From: Loripinus fragilis
Lineage: Eukaryota; Mollusca; Bivalvia; Lucinida; Lucinidae
NCBI GenBank assembly: GCA_964019695.1
Contig: OZ026519.1
Coordinates: forward strand, 26,033,213 to 26,097,212
Length of the DNA: 64,000 nt
Reading direction: 5' to 3'
The notes below the pieces were generated by a model. The model saw nothing but the letters and a program-made list of their open reading frames with translations. It was not told where the DNA came from and did no database searches. Position numbers and translations under genes: made by a program. This document shows, piece by piece, positions 1-12,429 of the stretch. Numbering within the stretch: position 1 is the first letter of the stretch; each line of letters begins with the position of its first letter.

Positions 1-340
1 TGGCGAACAATTCAGGTGTAGCGTTTTCACTTTTGTTCAGTATATAACCTACACGGCGATCACTGACCTGAAACGGCATCGAATGATTTAGTCAACCGTT
101 GCATATTATTAATAAACTGGGTCAGTTTATGTCCATTCTACCAACAGTAATACTCCCCCGTTGAAAAAGGCCAAAATTATGCCCAAATTTTATCTAATTA
201 CAGAAAAACTCAGCAAAAACATCAGGTTGAAAATTTTGTCAAAAAATACTGCAGCTTTTTCTATCAGCATATCGAAAATATCAAGAGAAAATAACGTGAA
301 AGATGCACTTTAAGTCTATTTTTCGCGTTTATTATTAATG
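1..340. other. No recognisable feature
   Basis: AT-rich, no frame with coding character, no terminal repeats found. Confidence 0.5.
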
Positions 341-929
341 CGGCAGTACTTTAGCTCATGTGCCGTGTATTACTTGACTTTTCGCTTACTGTTAAGGCGG
401 CGCCTTATAAATGCGTAATTAGGACTAGTCAATCTTCGACATAGGTAAAAGCTGAAAAGGAGGCGTGGTTTTATTCAAAAGTAACTATATTATCTTGTGC
501 CGCGACCCCAGTCATTATTTAGTCCTTAAAACGCCAGCAAAATAACTGCATCTAACATAAGCAGGGAGGCAAACATTATGGATCCAGACGAGACCGCTCC
601 TACAGGAGCAGTCTGATCTGGGTCCACACTGTTTATCTATGAGGCTTCAAATAGTTTAGTGGACGACAAAAACATACATTTTGTGATTATAGGCTTTAAG
701 GGTTAATAAATGTGAGTGCAGTGTGTATACGGTTAGGATTTTCGTGAAATGCACGCACGTTTTCGCGGCTCAAAAAGCTTCTTAACTCTTTACCAGATTA
801 TAAATAAAACCTGATTTCCCTTCCTTAGCAGATAAAATAGCCGAACCACACCCAGATATGAATATTAAAGTTGCCGCCTTTACAGTAAGCGAAAAGTCAA
901 GTAAGATACATTACAGAGCTAAATACAGT
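341..929. mobile_element. Foldback/TIR element (~590 bp)
   Basis: Left arm gcggcagtactttagctcat ... cttgacttttcgcttactgt-taaggcggc (345-401) is mirrored at 868-925 (gccgcctttacagtaagcga, aaagtcaagtaag, agctaaatacagtagagcgc). The arms are ~58 bp, the centre ~465 bp and holds the short hairpin at 566-645. No coding sequence. Confidence 0.75.
566..645. repeat. Short hairpin of the same dispersed family (upstream)
   Basis: ggatccagacgagaccgctc, ctacaggagcagtctgatct, gggtccacactgtttatcta. Confidence 0.55.
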
Positions 930-1167
930 AGAGCGCAGTTACCCCGCAATGATTTGGTTTAAACAATATTTCATTCAGATTGTTTACATGTAGACAGATA
1001 TGTACAATGTCAATATATTCAGGATATGACAGTAAGCTTTAAGCTTATATGTAAGCCATTTCCTGACACAAATGAATATACAACATATGTGAATAGTATA
1101 TTAACATTACAAAGAATGATCAACTAAACGCTACAGGTAATACGAAAGATAATATCTTTATAAGAAA

Positions 1168-1170
<3 letters not shown>
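930..1170. other. No recognisable feature
   Basis: AT-rich filler between the foldback element and the (GA)n run. Confidence 0.4.

Positions 1171-1171
<1 letters not shown>

Positions 1172-1208
<37 letters not shown>
1172..1208. repeat. (GA)n microsatellite
   Basis: Uninterrupted ga dinucleotides. Confidence 0.97.
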
Positions 1209-1211
<3 letters not shown>

Positions 1212-1302
1212 AACTGTGAATTTATTTGCACAACATTAGCAGGGAATCGTAAGAGTGTCTCGACTTAGTTGCCCCCATCAGGTGAACACTCAGAAGAGTG
1301 GT

Positions 1303-1350
1303 CAGAAGAAGAAGAAGAAGAAGAAGAAGAAGAAGAAGAAGAAGAAAAAA
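1303..1350. repeat. (GAA)n microsatellite
   Basis: About 15 gaa/aag triplets; open frames across it on either strand (poly-Lys, poly-Leu) are artefacts. Confidence 0.97.
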
Positions 1351-3090
1351 GATATGTTGACCGCATTCCTTCATTGTTTTTGGAAGATAGACAAGGTCTG
1401 GACAGGTATGATACATTGGTATACCGTATATAGTCTAATGAGGCTATTATTCAAATATTTTTGGCTCAATTATAAAATCTTGGACTTTAAGAAATAGTGA
1501 TATATTTTCATCATTTGAAAATTCGGGTTTGCCGAAAAGGAGCTCATGTTAGTATGATTTCTAAGGACATCACCATGGTACATTTCATGTACAGCTGTTG
1601 CTTGAGGGCAAACATAATGTATGGTGTGCACTCTCAAAAACACCACACGAGCAAGACTTGCATACGTTATCTTGCATGGAGAATTTGCTGAGTAATATAG
1701 CCTGGCAGAAGTTTCGGTGGACCTGAATTTGAATACCATACAATATGTTTTTACAGCTTTGGAAAGCTGAGACCTTCTAATTTAATAATCTGATTAATGA
1801 CACCTTGTCACCCTTGGGCAATTCGAGTAATTCAAGATGCGTCCAAGATGGCTGCCATAAAAGGAAAAGATTGATATTATGCTGTATAACCATCATTTTA
1901 CTGTCTGCTTGGAGGGTTAAAGATGCAATATAGCATAGGTTGTTGCTTTTGGGACATTAGTATGTAGATTACATCCGTATTTAGGTTAAGGGCATTCAGG
2001 ATTGTTTTTAGGATGGAGAAACGAACGAATTTTACAGTTAAACTCAATTGCCCTTTATACAGAACAATTTGGCAAACAACCATGTGACTAGAAGTGAAAA
2101 AAATTGTAAAAACACATATTGTAGAATATTGATATATCGTGAATAAGTCTTATATCACAAACAAAATACACTGGAAAAGTGTTAACTAGGCTTTTTGTGT
2201 GTAAAAGATAAAAAAAAAGTATGACTAGGAGTGATCGCCCTTCACGTACCGAAAACTTAAATGATAAATGATATGTCATAGATACAATAATACATTCTTC
2301 GATTTTTTTTTAAATAAGCAGATTCTTTGGCTTGAATATTATCAACACTTGAATGGAATGTTCAGATAATGCCAGCTACCAAAGCCAAAGAATTCAAAGG
2401 CTAGTTACACCATATTTCTGCTGAAAGTTATTAATTTCAACAATGGAAAATGTTTACTTGATTTTAAACAGGGAAAAGTATATATGTACACTTTTGATAA
2501 CCACGTGCTGCTGCAGATGCGTCACTGTCCTTTTGAAATGACCTAATTATGAGAAAACCTGTTTTGGGCGTTTAGATCGAGTAAGACACGCCGCCTGATG
2601 CTAGCAAGTGATTTGTAATTTGGAATAAAAAACAACTATAAATATCATCTTATCTAGAGGAAGAAAGATGGCAAAGATCAGGAAGAAGCCAAAACGGAAG
2701 ATGCCAATCAAACTGCAAATCTGCAGATGCTAGATGTGCAGGCTGGTTTTCAGCTTTGATGTTATAAAACTAAACCAGGGTTTTCTCATGGGGCGCCTAT
2801 ATTGAGTGCATTATAACCATTCATTATCTGGTTAAAATAGCAGACTCATAGTGACTTCGTTTTCTCGATACAACATAATGCAGTACCATGACATGCGCAG
2901 AATATTGTACATGATAGCCTCGCCTTATTACAAGTACATCTTAAAGACACACATGGTGACTGACTGTGGCAGGAATACTCAATCATTTAAGAACTTTCTC
3001 AGAGGGAAGTCACACATTCTTTGGCAGAATCACAAGGACATGAGTCTTAGTCGTTTCATCTTTTGTCCATCCAAACTGTAGTGGTCTAAA
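1351..3090. other. No gene seen; one MITE at 2549-2789
   Basis: Short frames only, none with recognisable motifs. Confidence 0.5.
2549..2789. mobile_element. MITE, ATGAGAAAACC family, upstream copy
   Basis: Ends atgagaaaacctgttttgg and aaaccagggttttctcat are inverted; the inside differs from the intronic copies apart from gcaggctggttttcagc near the right end. Confidence 0.6.
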
Positions 3091-3099
3091 GTTGGTTGG

Positions 3100-3384
3100 T
3101 CAGTATAAACAGCATGTCTCTAAGTACATTTCTAACATTTGTGCTGAGTGCATCAAATGTTGGAGATAAGAAGCAAAGCTATGGTGCATATGATGTTGCC
3201 TTTCCAACCCTATGTGCCATAGAAGCCCAAACCTCCCATCTCAGGGATGACACATCTGATCCATCTGTTGTTAATTTGTAACGCTCTGTAAAAAAGATTG
3301 TTGCCTCTTTCAGAACATCTTTAAACTGAGATGACTTATCACCAACAGATGATAATTGTACTGACTGTGTTCGTATCACACTTA
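3100..3384 (-). pseudogene. Unidentified protein fragment, cut by a mariner-type element
   Basis: On the minus strand a frame reads SQFKDVLKEATIFFTERYKL and DVSSLRWEVWASMAHRVGKA, which has a protein-like amino-acid pattern and reminds me of hypothetical proteins repeated in invertebrate genomes, but I cannot name a family. It is terminated by the element beginning at 3385. Confidence 0.35.
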
Positions 3385-4728
3385 CGAGGGGCATTTGAAA
3401 AGTTCTTAGCATTGTCTTTTATCTCAGAAACTGGTTTACAAACCCTATCATGTTTGGTATCATTTTAAAGAACTATCTTTCAACGATGTTATGGCACAAA
3501 TTTCATGAGGATATTATAATGCAGACACAAAAGATATTATTGTGAATATATGTTCTGTTTGTATATTGGAAAACGCAAAATTTCAGTGGAAAATATAACA
3601 TTTTACCTTGAAAAAAGAGTGCAGAACATTAACAATAGTCCATGAAATTAAATAATTTTATACCATTTGGTAGGCCACAATCTGGTACAATTATTATACA
3701 ATTGATGATCGAGTTGGATGTTTCTAATAACTTAATACCGGAACAGCAATACCTAAACCGTCTAGAAAGCAAAGCAGTGCACTAATGTTTTCGACTAAAA
3801 ATCGCATGTCACTATGCACATATTCTGAAAATATATAACCAACAGTAGTCTAAAAATGCTGTGCGTTGGTATTTTTGTCTGGCACATTTTATGCTCTTAG
3901 TATTGAAACCAAAATAAATTTTGTAAACCAGAACAAAGGGAAGATAACTCGTATAAACTTTCCATGGGTCAGAGTAAGTTTAGCTATAAGTCGACGTTCT
4001 GGTTCATTTCAATTGAAAACCATGGCAAACAAAAAATAAAAACACATTGAGAGTAGAAATCAATTAATTTTGTAATGGTTAACGCGATACCATGAGAAGT
4101 TCTTATGCCATCGACAAAATGTGAGGGGTTAAGTTACCCCACCCACTTCGTGAAAAGTAGGGGTAGTGTTATAAGGAATAATATTCATGAATACAGAGCT
4201 AAACAAGCCACACTTTTTGCGCGACGAAATGCTTTTTATGCATTATTTGCTACAAATAAAGCACAACATATACTCAATAGGCATTTTGGTGCTCCTGTAG
4301 TGAAACAATTTATAGTAAAAGTATAAAGAAAATTCGAAAAAAGTCCCATTTTTGAGAGTGTACTATATCTCTTATAGTCAACATTTACCGAATGTGAAGG
4401 TAGTAGTCGTGCAAGCAGTGATCGCATAATATATTCTAATAAAAATAAGTTGGCACCAAATCATTAATATGTCAAATCATGATCGAAAATAAGGTCCCCA
4501 ATTTTCCTTTGCTTTTTCCAAGTATTTTGCTTAAAATTTCTGCCAGTATATAAACCCTTACTCAGTTAAAGCATGCGCCGCACCTGCACGCCAAGTCCTT
4601 TTACAACAAAAATGAAACCATGAAGTAACCGTTGAATTCTCGTTTCCAAAAATGTATTATTTGATAGCATTTTATCAACGCATTGTGGAGTTATGATGCC
4701 ATGCTAAGAACTTTCCAAATGACCCTCG
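3385..4728. mobile_element. mariner-type non-autonomous element (~1.34 kb)
   Basis: Inverted ends: left cgaggggcatttgaaaagtt cttagca; right tgctaagaactttccaaatg accctcg. Both are flanked by TA (3383-3384, 4729-4730). The CGAGGGnCATTT start is typical of mariner termini. No D,D34D transposase frame is visible inside, only short frames such as 4105-4326, so it is either a deletion derivative or heavily decayed. Confidence 0.8.
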
Positions 4729-4939
4729 TATTACAGTTGTTTTACCAATTCCATAGAGACAGACTGGTGTATCTGATCCTGATAATGCATGTGCTGCCAG
4801 CAGATCAAGGATATATTAATTTTCGTTCACAGTTAATCTCATCTCTACAGGCTGTCAAAGGTTGAACCCCCTCTGACAAAACTTTCTGAATCCGCGAATG
4901 AAACCATTGTTGATATTATTATGCCTTATGCAATCAGTG

Positions 4940-7843
4940 TGCAAAATATGTAGCACCTGTTATATTACTTAGTGTTTTAGGGTTCTATCGACCTCCAAAC
5001 ACCGATGCACATTACTTCAATCACATAATTGAGAGTATCGATAGGGCGCATAATACAAATATATCAGATATTATTATTTTAGGAGACTTCAATTACAACA
5101 TGCTCAGTGACAATTACAACAAAATGAAGGAACTAATCAAAACATACAACATGAAACAATTAATTGCTGAACCAACTTACTTTACAGAAAAATCATCCTC
5201 CCTTATAGACCTTATCATCATACGAAACAATAACAACATTTTAACTAGTGGGGTTGCTGACACTTTCATTCCAGACCAAATCAGATATTACTGCCCTACT
5301 GTCGTTCTTCTTAAATTCTTGCGACCCCACTGCAAAACATTTAAAAGAAAGATATGGAACTACAAACTGGCATACTACACAAAATATCGATCACTCTTAA
5401 TTGACTCCAACCTAGAAGAAAAAATAAATTCCACAACTAATCTTGATCAAAATGCAAAATATATTACAGATACTCTAACAGACATCGCAGAACAGGCAAT
5501 ACCGAGCAAACATATTACAGTAAGACCAAAAGAGCACCCCTGGATCACCTGCCACATCAAAAACTTAATCAGGAAACGAAAAAGAAACTAAGAATTTTAA
5601 GAAAACAACCGATAAAAACTTTTGGGAAAAATACAAACTCTTACACAATCGCATCGTATCTGAAATTAGGAAATCAAAACAGGACTATTTCGACAAGCTT
5701 GACCGCCTCTTATCAACAGAAAGTACAGACATGAAAACATTATGGAAAACATCAAAACAGCTTTTAAAAAATGGAAAATCTAATCACGATATACCCACTT
5801 TAGAAATGAACAACGAATATGCTTTAACAGATATACAAAAAGCTGACATGTTGAAAAAGTACTTTGCTTCTCAAATGGACCTTGATGATAACAATCGGCC
5901 ATTACCTCATATTCCACCAACTGAATATTCTCTAACGTCTATTGTAATCACAGTTGAAGACGTCAAAAATGTCTTTCGGAATCTTAATATAACCAAAGCT
6001 TGCGGCCCAGACCTAATCAGCCCTCGTCTGCTTAAAGAAGGTGCCACAATTATTGCATTGCCACTCTCTATCATATTCAATCGCTCCTTGGAGCAAGGAT
6101 ATTTTCCCACATGTAGGAAGTATGGAAATATAACCCCTTTTTACAAGAAAAATGACAGTCGCAACCCTCGAATTACAGGCCAATTACTCAGCTAAGTTCA
6201 ATAGGAAAGGTAACGGAATGATGTGTACACAAATATTTATATAATTATATAAAAGACCACCAAATTCTTACTCCATTTCAGTCTGGCTTTATATCAGGCG
6301 ACTCAACTACAAATCAGTTGTTGCATACTTACCATACATTTTGTAATGCGGTAGATTGTGGTAAAGAAGTGAGGGCAGTCTTTTGTGACATCAGTAAGGC
6401 ATTCGACAGAGTGTGGCACAGGGGTCTAATTCACAAACTAGCAGGAATTGGGTGTTCAGAAATGATAACTTGGTGATTCTCCAGCTATTTGACTGGACGA
6501 AAACAACGAGTTGTCATTAACGGACAGGTCTCTGAGTGGCTTTCCGTGTTGGCTGGTGTCCCCTTGGGTTCGATCCTAGGTCTACTGCTCTTTCTTATCT
6601 ACATAAAGGATATAGTAAAAAAATTAGGCTGTTCAATAAGGCTATTTGCAGACGATACCAGCCTATACATCATTGTTGATTCACCAGATGGGGCGGCCTA
6701 CCCTCTTAACGTAGACTTGAATTCTATTAGTACTTGGGCAGACGCATGGTTGGTTGCTTTTAATACAGGAAACACACTATCCGTGATATTTTCTCGTAAA
6801 TTGCGCCGCCCACACCACCCACCTTTACTCATGAATTACATCATGCTGACAGAGACAGACACACATAGACACCTAGGACTTACACTTTCAACCACATGCA
6901 CTTGGTCAGAACATATACAAACAATAACTACAAAAGCTTGGGCACGACTAAATCTACTAAGCACACTTAAGTTTAGAGTCAGCAGAAAATCTTTGGAAAA
7001 AATGTACATATCTTTCGTACGTCCCTTGCTAGAGTATTGCGACTCGGTTTGGGACAATGCCACAACTGAATCAAAAAAGCAACTCGATACTTTTCACATT
7101 GAAGCAGCAAGAATTATTACAGGGGCTACCAAACTGTGTAGCATTTCACTATTATTATCAGACCTAGGATGGGAATCACTTCAAGATCGTCGCAATAAGC
7201 ATAAACTCATCATCTTTTACAAAATCGTCCATGGTCTTACACCCACATATCTCACTGATATTCTCCCTCCATTGATTCAGGAAGCCACTGACTACAACCT
7301 TAGAAACGCAAACGACTTTAGTACACTCCAAGCCACTGACTACAACCTTAGAAACGCAAACGACTTTTGTACACTCCACGCCAACACAAATTTATATTTT
7401 AACTCGTTTTTTCCTTCGACGATTCGGGCATGGAATAGCCTGTCCGAAGAAACAAAGCAAGCTCCAGCCGTCGCATCTTTTAAATATAGTCTGAACAGAG
7501 ACCTTAACAAACCACCAATATACTTCAATGCAGGCACGCCTAAAGGCCAAATACTACATATACGCTTGAGATTAGAATGCAGCTCTCTTAATTCACACTT
7601 GTATAGAAAAAACTTGTTCCTGAACCTTCATGCCAATGTGGAGCTTTTGAGAGTTCATATTATTACCTGTTTGTCTGCCCAAGATATACAAACGTAAGAG
7701 AAAGATATTTGCCAGAAAATCTTAACAACTACACAACTAGGGATCTCTTGCAAGGAGTACAAACCAATACAGTCCAAGAAAATGAAACACTGTTAGAAAA
7801 CCTTCTAAAATTTATTATAAAAACTGGAAGGTTTGAAAGATGA
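4940..7843 (+). mobile_element. LINE (jockey/CR1-type non-LTR retrotransposon) with endonuclease and reverse transcriptase, disrupted
   Basis: Endonuclease C-terminal part: FYRPPNT near 4983 and LGDFNYNM near 5083. The frame breaks at 5591; RT resumes at 5731-6195 (ITKACGPDLISPRLLKEGAT), breaks again, then near 6385 ISKAFDRVWHRGL, and 6489-7697 with GVPLGSILGLLLFLIYIKDI and the catalytic FADD at about 6650. The C-terminal part includes VRPLLEYCDSVWDNATTESK. After a frameshift near 7620 a C-x-C/C cluster and the end of the ORF follow, with the stop at 7841. An in-frame 48-bp tandem duplication lies at 7283-7378. The endonuclease N-terminus is missing; not active. Confidence 0.9.
7283..7378 (+). 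repeat. 48-bp in-frame tandem duplication in the LINE
   Basis: ATDYNLRNANDFSTLQ followed by ATDYNLRNANDFCTLH; DNA copies differ at very few bases. Confidence 0.92.
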
Positions 7844-7908
7844 AGCGATGCAATACCATATTACAAGCTGACATATTACGGAGTCGCAGCATACGCAGGG
7901 CATAATTT

Positions 7909-7912
<4 letters not shown>

Positions 7913-7960
<48 letters not shown>
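7913..7960. repeat. (TC)n microsatellite
   Basis: Uninterrupted tc dinucleotides, ~70 bp after the LINE stop, possibly grown from its tail. Confidence 0.97.
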
Positions 7961-7964
<4 letters not shown>

Positions 7965-8965
7965 AAACTAACACTTAGTAACACAAACATACCAACTAGC
8001 AGATGAAGCTTAAACTTTGAGCTTACTCTGTCATTCTTTATTCTTGTTCTCAAGCTTGTATTTATCACGTATATTTGTTGACACCGCCATTCTTACGTAC
8101 TATTGTATGATCTCACGTGTAGCAGGAGATGACTTATAATATAAGCGCTTGCTTACTGTCAGATCCTGTACCATGATATTTCTGTACTGTAATATAAATG
8201 TCTAGTTACAAATAAAATATTGTTTAAACCAATAAGAAGCACCTACATAAAATATTTAACAGATATATACTTTACAAGCCATACAACCAGACTAAGTATA
8301 GGCAAACATTTTATCAAACCATCAAAACATTTTAGAGTCTTACAGCCTAATTTTATGTATTCTTGACCTTTGGCTCAAAGCTCAAATTTGGGATGGGAAA
8401 AATTTGTTGGCATCCTCATATCATGGCCAATCATTTTACACAATATGAGCCACCTTATCTGCCGCAAGACAGACTTTAGTATATTTGACCTTAATCTTTG
8501 ATTCCAAGGTCAAGGCGACGATCTGAAAACTTCATTGCCATCTACACATCATAAGAAATTATGCTAAATATATATGAACACCATCCATCAAACTACGTAA
8601 CAGGAGTTAGCGTTACATACTTAAACTCAAGACAGGTTTTAAGTATATTTTACCTTGACCTTTGACCCCAATGTCATATCAGTGATCTGAAAGTTTGTTT
8701 TTAATTTACACTTCATATACAATCATTGTGCACATATGAACACCATTATAGTACGGTTGGGGCTAGGCTAGGGTAAATGCGCCTGATTAGGGCTAGCACA
8801 GACTTTGAAAATAAAGCTTGGGACAGAAGTTGAATGGTGCAGCCCACCTAAACGGTGGGTCCGCAGTTGGGGTTAGTGCGGACTTAGCGGAATTTCCTGA
8901 TCATACATACTCACTTACTGTTTTTGAAATGTTTCCTCATTCTCACTAAGTATCCCAAACCCTTG

Positions 8966-8970
<5 letters not shown>
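7961..8970. repeat. Diverged TGACCTTTGA-containing repeats
   Basis: Near 8355, 8487 and 8650 a block like ttgacctttgaccccaatgt with gatctgaaa recurs at ~145-160-bp spacing, resembling the dispersed 'tgaccttga' repeats in intron 3. Otherwise nothing. Confidence 0.45.

Positions 8971-9032
<62 letters not shown>
8971..9032. repeat. (CT)n microsatellite
   Basis: Uninterrupted ct dinucleotides, ~31 copies. Confidence 0.97.
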
Positions 9033-9036
<4 letters not shown>

Positions 9037-9239
9037 AGACAACCTTTTCGGCTTGGCCTGCGCTGTGGCATCGGCCGCGGCTGCACGCTGGGACAGTCAC
9101 CAGGTTAAACTCTAGCCTTCACGCTAAACCTACTCTTTCCCTAACTTCAGACTACCTGCTAGCCCCTGACTGTGTCTTCTGTTGTGCTGTAGAACAGTCA
9201 CCAGGCCTAGCCTAAAATGCCCTGCCCTGCACTGCCCAT

Positions 9240-9790
9240 CATGCCTTAACGTCACAAACCCTAACCAATAACTAACCCTAGCCCTAACTTATCTTCCATT
9301 TGGAGGCTTCGGACTACTTTCTCAGCTTGTGTTGCGTGCTTAGGCATTGATAGTCATCAGGTCTATCCCTAACCCTAGCCATACCCTAACCCTACCCTAA
9401 CAAAAAAACGTTCAACTCTAGTCTATCCCCTGCACCACCTTACTCTAAAACCCCAGTTTATGGCCTACCATGCATTCCCAGATTGCCTCTGGCACTGGAT
9501 CCAAGACCCTAGGGTGTGGGTCTGTATTTCCTGACCTAACCCTAGCTAGCCCCAGTCCAAAAGCTTACCACGGCTTACCCTAACCCAAACATTTAAATCC
9601 TACCCTAACTAACACTAACCATAGTCTAGCTCTAACTGTAAGCCTGTGAACATTTTCTTTTGGCCTGCAAAATCCTACCAGCTAGGAACTGGCATGGGTT
9701 TCTAGGCCCTAGACTTAGTTTTTTTCGATGTTTTCGGCCTTACCCTCCCTGGGCCCGCACTAATCCTAACCCTAGCTGCATGATCGGGGG
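9240..9790. repeat. Degenerate CCCTAA-rich DNA
   Basis: Many aaccctaacc, ctaaccctagcc and taccctaaccctaccctaac motifs, irregularly spaced. The perfect unit CCCTAA is the C-strand of the metazoan telomere repeat; here it never forms a long exact array. Confidence 0.6.
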
Positions 9791-10202
9791 AGGGGTGGTA
9801 ACCATAACCCATCGCTTATAGATCTTTGCACCAGGCAGACTGCACCCTGCGAGACCTTTCAAACCTTCTACCCGAAGCTGCTAGGGTTTAGGTTGATGGC
9901 AAAATTTCTCAGAGTTCTCACTATCCATACTGGACACCCACTTCTTATAGCCACATCAGGTGGGCGGCCCTCGGTCTTGCCCTATGCTGGCCAGCTATAC
10001 GCCCAAATTGGGTTATGGTTAGCAAGAACAATTTTCAAAGTAAGAAAGGAGGCAAAGATCAGGAAACGATACAATCAAGTACCACACTCGACCCAGGATA
10101 CCACATGGGAAAGTAACAAAAATACAATAAACATCACCAACAATAGCCAAGAGGTCAGCCCTTTCCGAGCAGGTGACCACAAGGCAGCAATGAACAGACG
10201 CA

Positions 10203-10310
10203 AAAGCATGAGAAACACAAGACGCAAAAACACAAATGATCCACAAAAGAAGTACCGCCTTGGAACGGTCTGTAAAAACATTTTATTGGAGGGCTTAAAT
10301 CGGTTTCACG
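10203..10310. repeat. ~105-bp direct repeat, copy 1
   Basis: agcatgagaaacacaagacg, aagtaccgccttggaacggt, gagggcttaaatcggtttca. Recurs at 11227-11332. Confidence 0.85.
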
Positions 10311-11226
10311 GCGCCAACCTCACCCTTAATTCAGATGTGGATCAAGACACATAGATGTTTGGTTTGCATGAAAGACCCCTATCTTATCAATGCATAATCT
10401 CCAAAAACATAAAATGGCAAGATATAAAAAGGAGATAAAGCAAAGATAAGGACTCAACAGTACATCAAGTCCGCAATCACCCTAACTGTGCACCCACAGA
10501 TTAAAGTCAAAAGGACCGTGATGTCCCTATATTTGCATTGCTCGCGAGGCCTAGTTGCCTGCTAACCCTAGATAACAATAATATTCGTCAGACATCATTC
10601 CTTGCCCATTACCAGCCACAGCCTTAGCTGATTTTTCATCTTCCGCCAATGGCGGCTCGTGTGGTCTCGTCACCCACTAACTTTAACCCGAGCAAGCCCT
10701 GACCCTAAACGGACACCAACGAATCAGAGCTAACCTCACCAGACGAAATTACTTTAGCCTCTGGCCGGCTGGCAGCCACCGATGCTAGGTTAAGGATAAG
10801 CCAGATTTTTTTTTGTTCTGAGTCAAACATACTGTAACTTGGCACCCACTGATAAGTGTTACACCTTGTGGGCGGCGAGGGGCGAACGCCCCCCCTTGAG
10901 CAGGCAAGGTACACTACACTGTTTGCAGGCGACTCTCTAAGCCTCGTTATCCGCTAATGCTAGCTCTAGCCAACACTAGCGGGGCACTCATATATTAGTC
11001 ACACAGTGCTAGCAACACCGGGCAGACTGCTCCAGGTTGAATCATTCCAGCCTCTATCCCGCTGCTATTTGCAAAGGATACGTTTAGTGTTAGCAAGATT
11101 TTTTGTAAAGTCCACACTAATGACTAACCCGGAAAGGATTTAGTAAGCAGTATGCACATGTCATCATTGGGTGCAAAACTTGTTATTCATGATTAGTACC
11201 AGTAGTTAACTTAAAGACATAAACAG
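10311..11226. other. No gene seen
   Basis: Short frames on either strand without motifs. Scattered CCCTAA-like words continue to about 10700. Confidence 0.4.
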
Positions 11227-11332
11227 CATGAGAAACACAAGACACAAAAAACACAAATGATCCACAAAAGAAGTACCGCCTTGGAACGGTCAGTAAAGAT
11301 ATTTTTACTAGAGGGCTTAAACCGGTTTCAGG
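11227..11332. repeat. ~105-bp direct repeat, copy 2
   Basis: agcatgagaaacacaagaca, aagtaccgccttggaacggt, gagggcttaaaccggtttca; ~90% identical to 10203-10310. Confidence 0.85.
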
Positions 11333-12429
11333 TCACAAAAGGACATTTATGTGCTTCAATTATTCAATATCAACGATAGACAAACAGATCAATGTGAAAT
11401 CTGTGACAAAAAGGAGACTTTAAGACACTGTATTTATGACTGCAAAAAAGTATGAAACTTGAAGGAGAAACTGAAGATATTTTAAATCAATCTGGATTAA
11501 AACAAAATAACAAGGATAAGTCTGTGTACCAGCTTTGCATTTTTCCTGATAATTGCACCGTTGTTTTTATATTCCAATGTTTTACACCAAATACCCCGCA
11601 ATTCACAAAGTGCAAATGCATTCTGGTGCGATAAGAAAGTTATTGAATGGTTTGTGCATATGTACGGGAGATAATCCACTTGTCCACTTGCTGGCGCCCG
11701 TGGATTATCTTCCTGCACAGAAGCGCAAGCCAAATAATAACTTACACTCGCACAATGACTTTGACCCTTTTCTTTGGTCTATGCTGTTCATAAATTTAGA
11801 CAAGACTGCGTCTTTTCAAAGGGTAGACTTCAAATTGTACTCTATTCTTTCTCAGATTTGGAAATAATTACATCCAAAGCTGTACAATAACTCCCAAAAA
11901 TATAGCACAGTTTGAAAATTTCATTCCCTTGATAAAACACTGGGCAGGCGGCGATCGCGAATGCATTAATTAAAATAATATAATATTATTATGTATAAAA
12001 TGTTTTGATCTCCAAAAACATTTTAAGCTGCAAAACAATGATTGTAAAACGCAAATATCGCGACATCGATCGCTGAAATGTGTACCTTTTGCGATCAAAG
12101 GCATTTTATGGCGATTGGAAATGCAGTTTTGTTTAAATGAGTGCGTTCAGGATCGACGCCTACCTGGTGTGAAAAAAAAGTCCAAATTATAATTAAAGAA
12201 CCTCAAGCAACAATTTTTCAAAAGAAAATGCGGATTATTTTTAATGAGCCCCTACATGAGATTTTGGCACTTATCCCAGACTGTAAATGGGTCGATTTGT
12301 ACTTAAAACATGCATTCACAGCTATCTAGTGGAACTAGTGACATATTTTTGGTATGTGCCTCGATCTACGTCCCATGTTTCTGTATGTAAATATCGTAAT
12401 GTTCCAACATTTAAAGGCTATTTAAAGGC
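11333..12429. other. No gene seen
   Basis: A 104-codon frame at 11553-11867 has no recognisable domain. A short dyad (gataatccacttgtccactt / gtggattatc) lies near 11670-11710. Confidence 0.4.

Noticed and set aside
1222..1497. Open frames with poly-Leu or poly-Lys
   Set aside because: They run through the (GAA)n microsatellite.
4105..4326. Mariner transposase frame within 3385-4728
   Set aside because: No catalytic-domain motifs; the 73-codon frame looks random.
7805..9115. Open frames rich in Arg-Glu or Ser-Leu
   Set aside because: They are translations of (TC)n and (CT)n tracts.
9893..10354. 153-codon frame
   Set aside because: No motif, lies in repeat-rich DNA, and its C-terminal half is the 105-bp direct repeat found again at 11227 without the frame.
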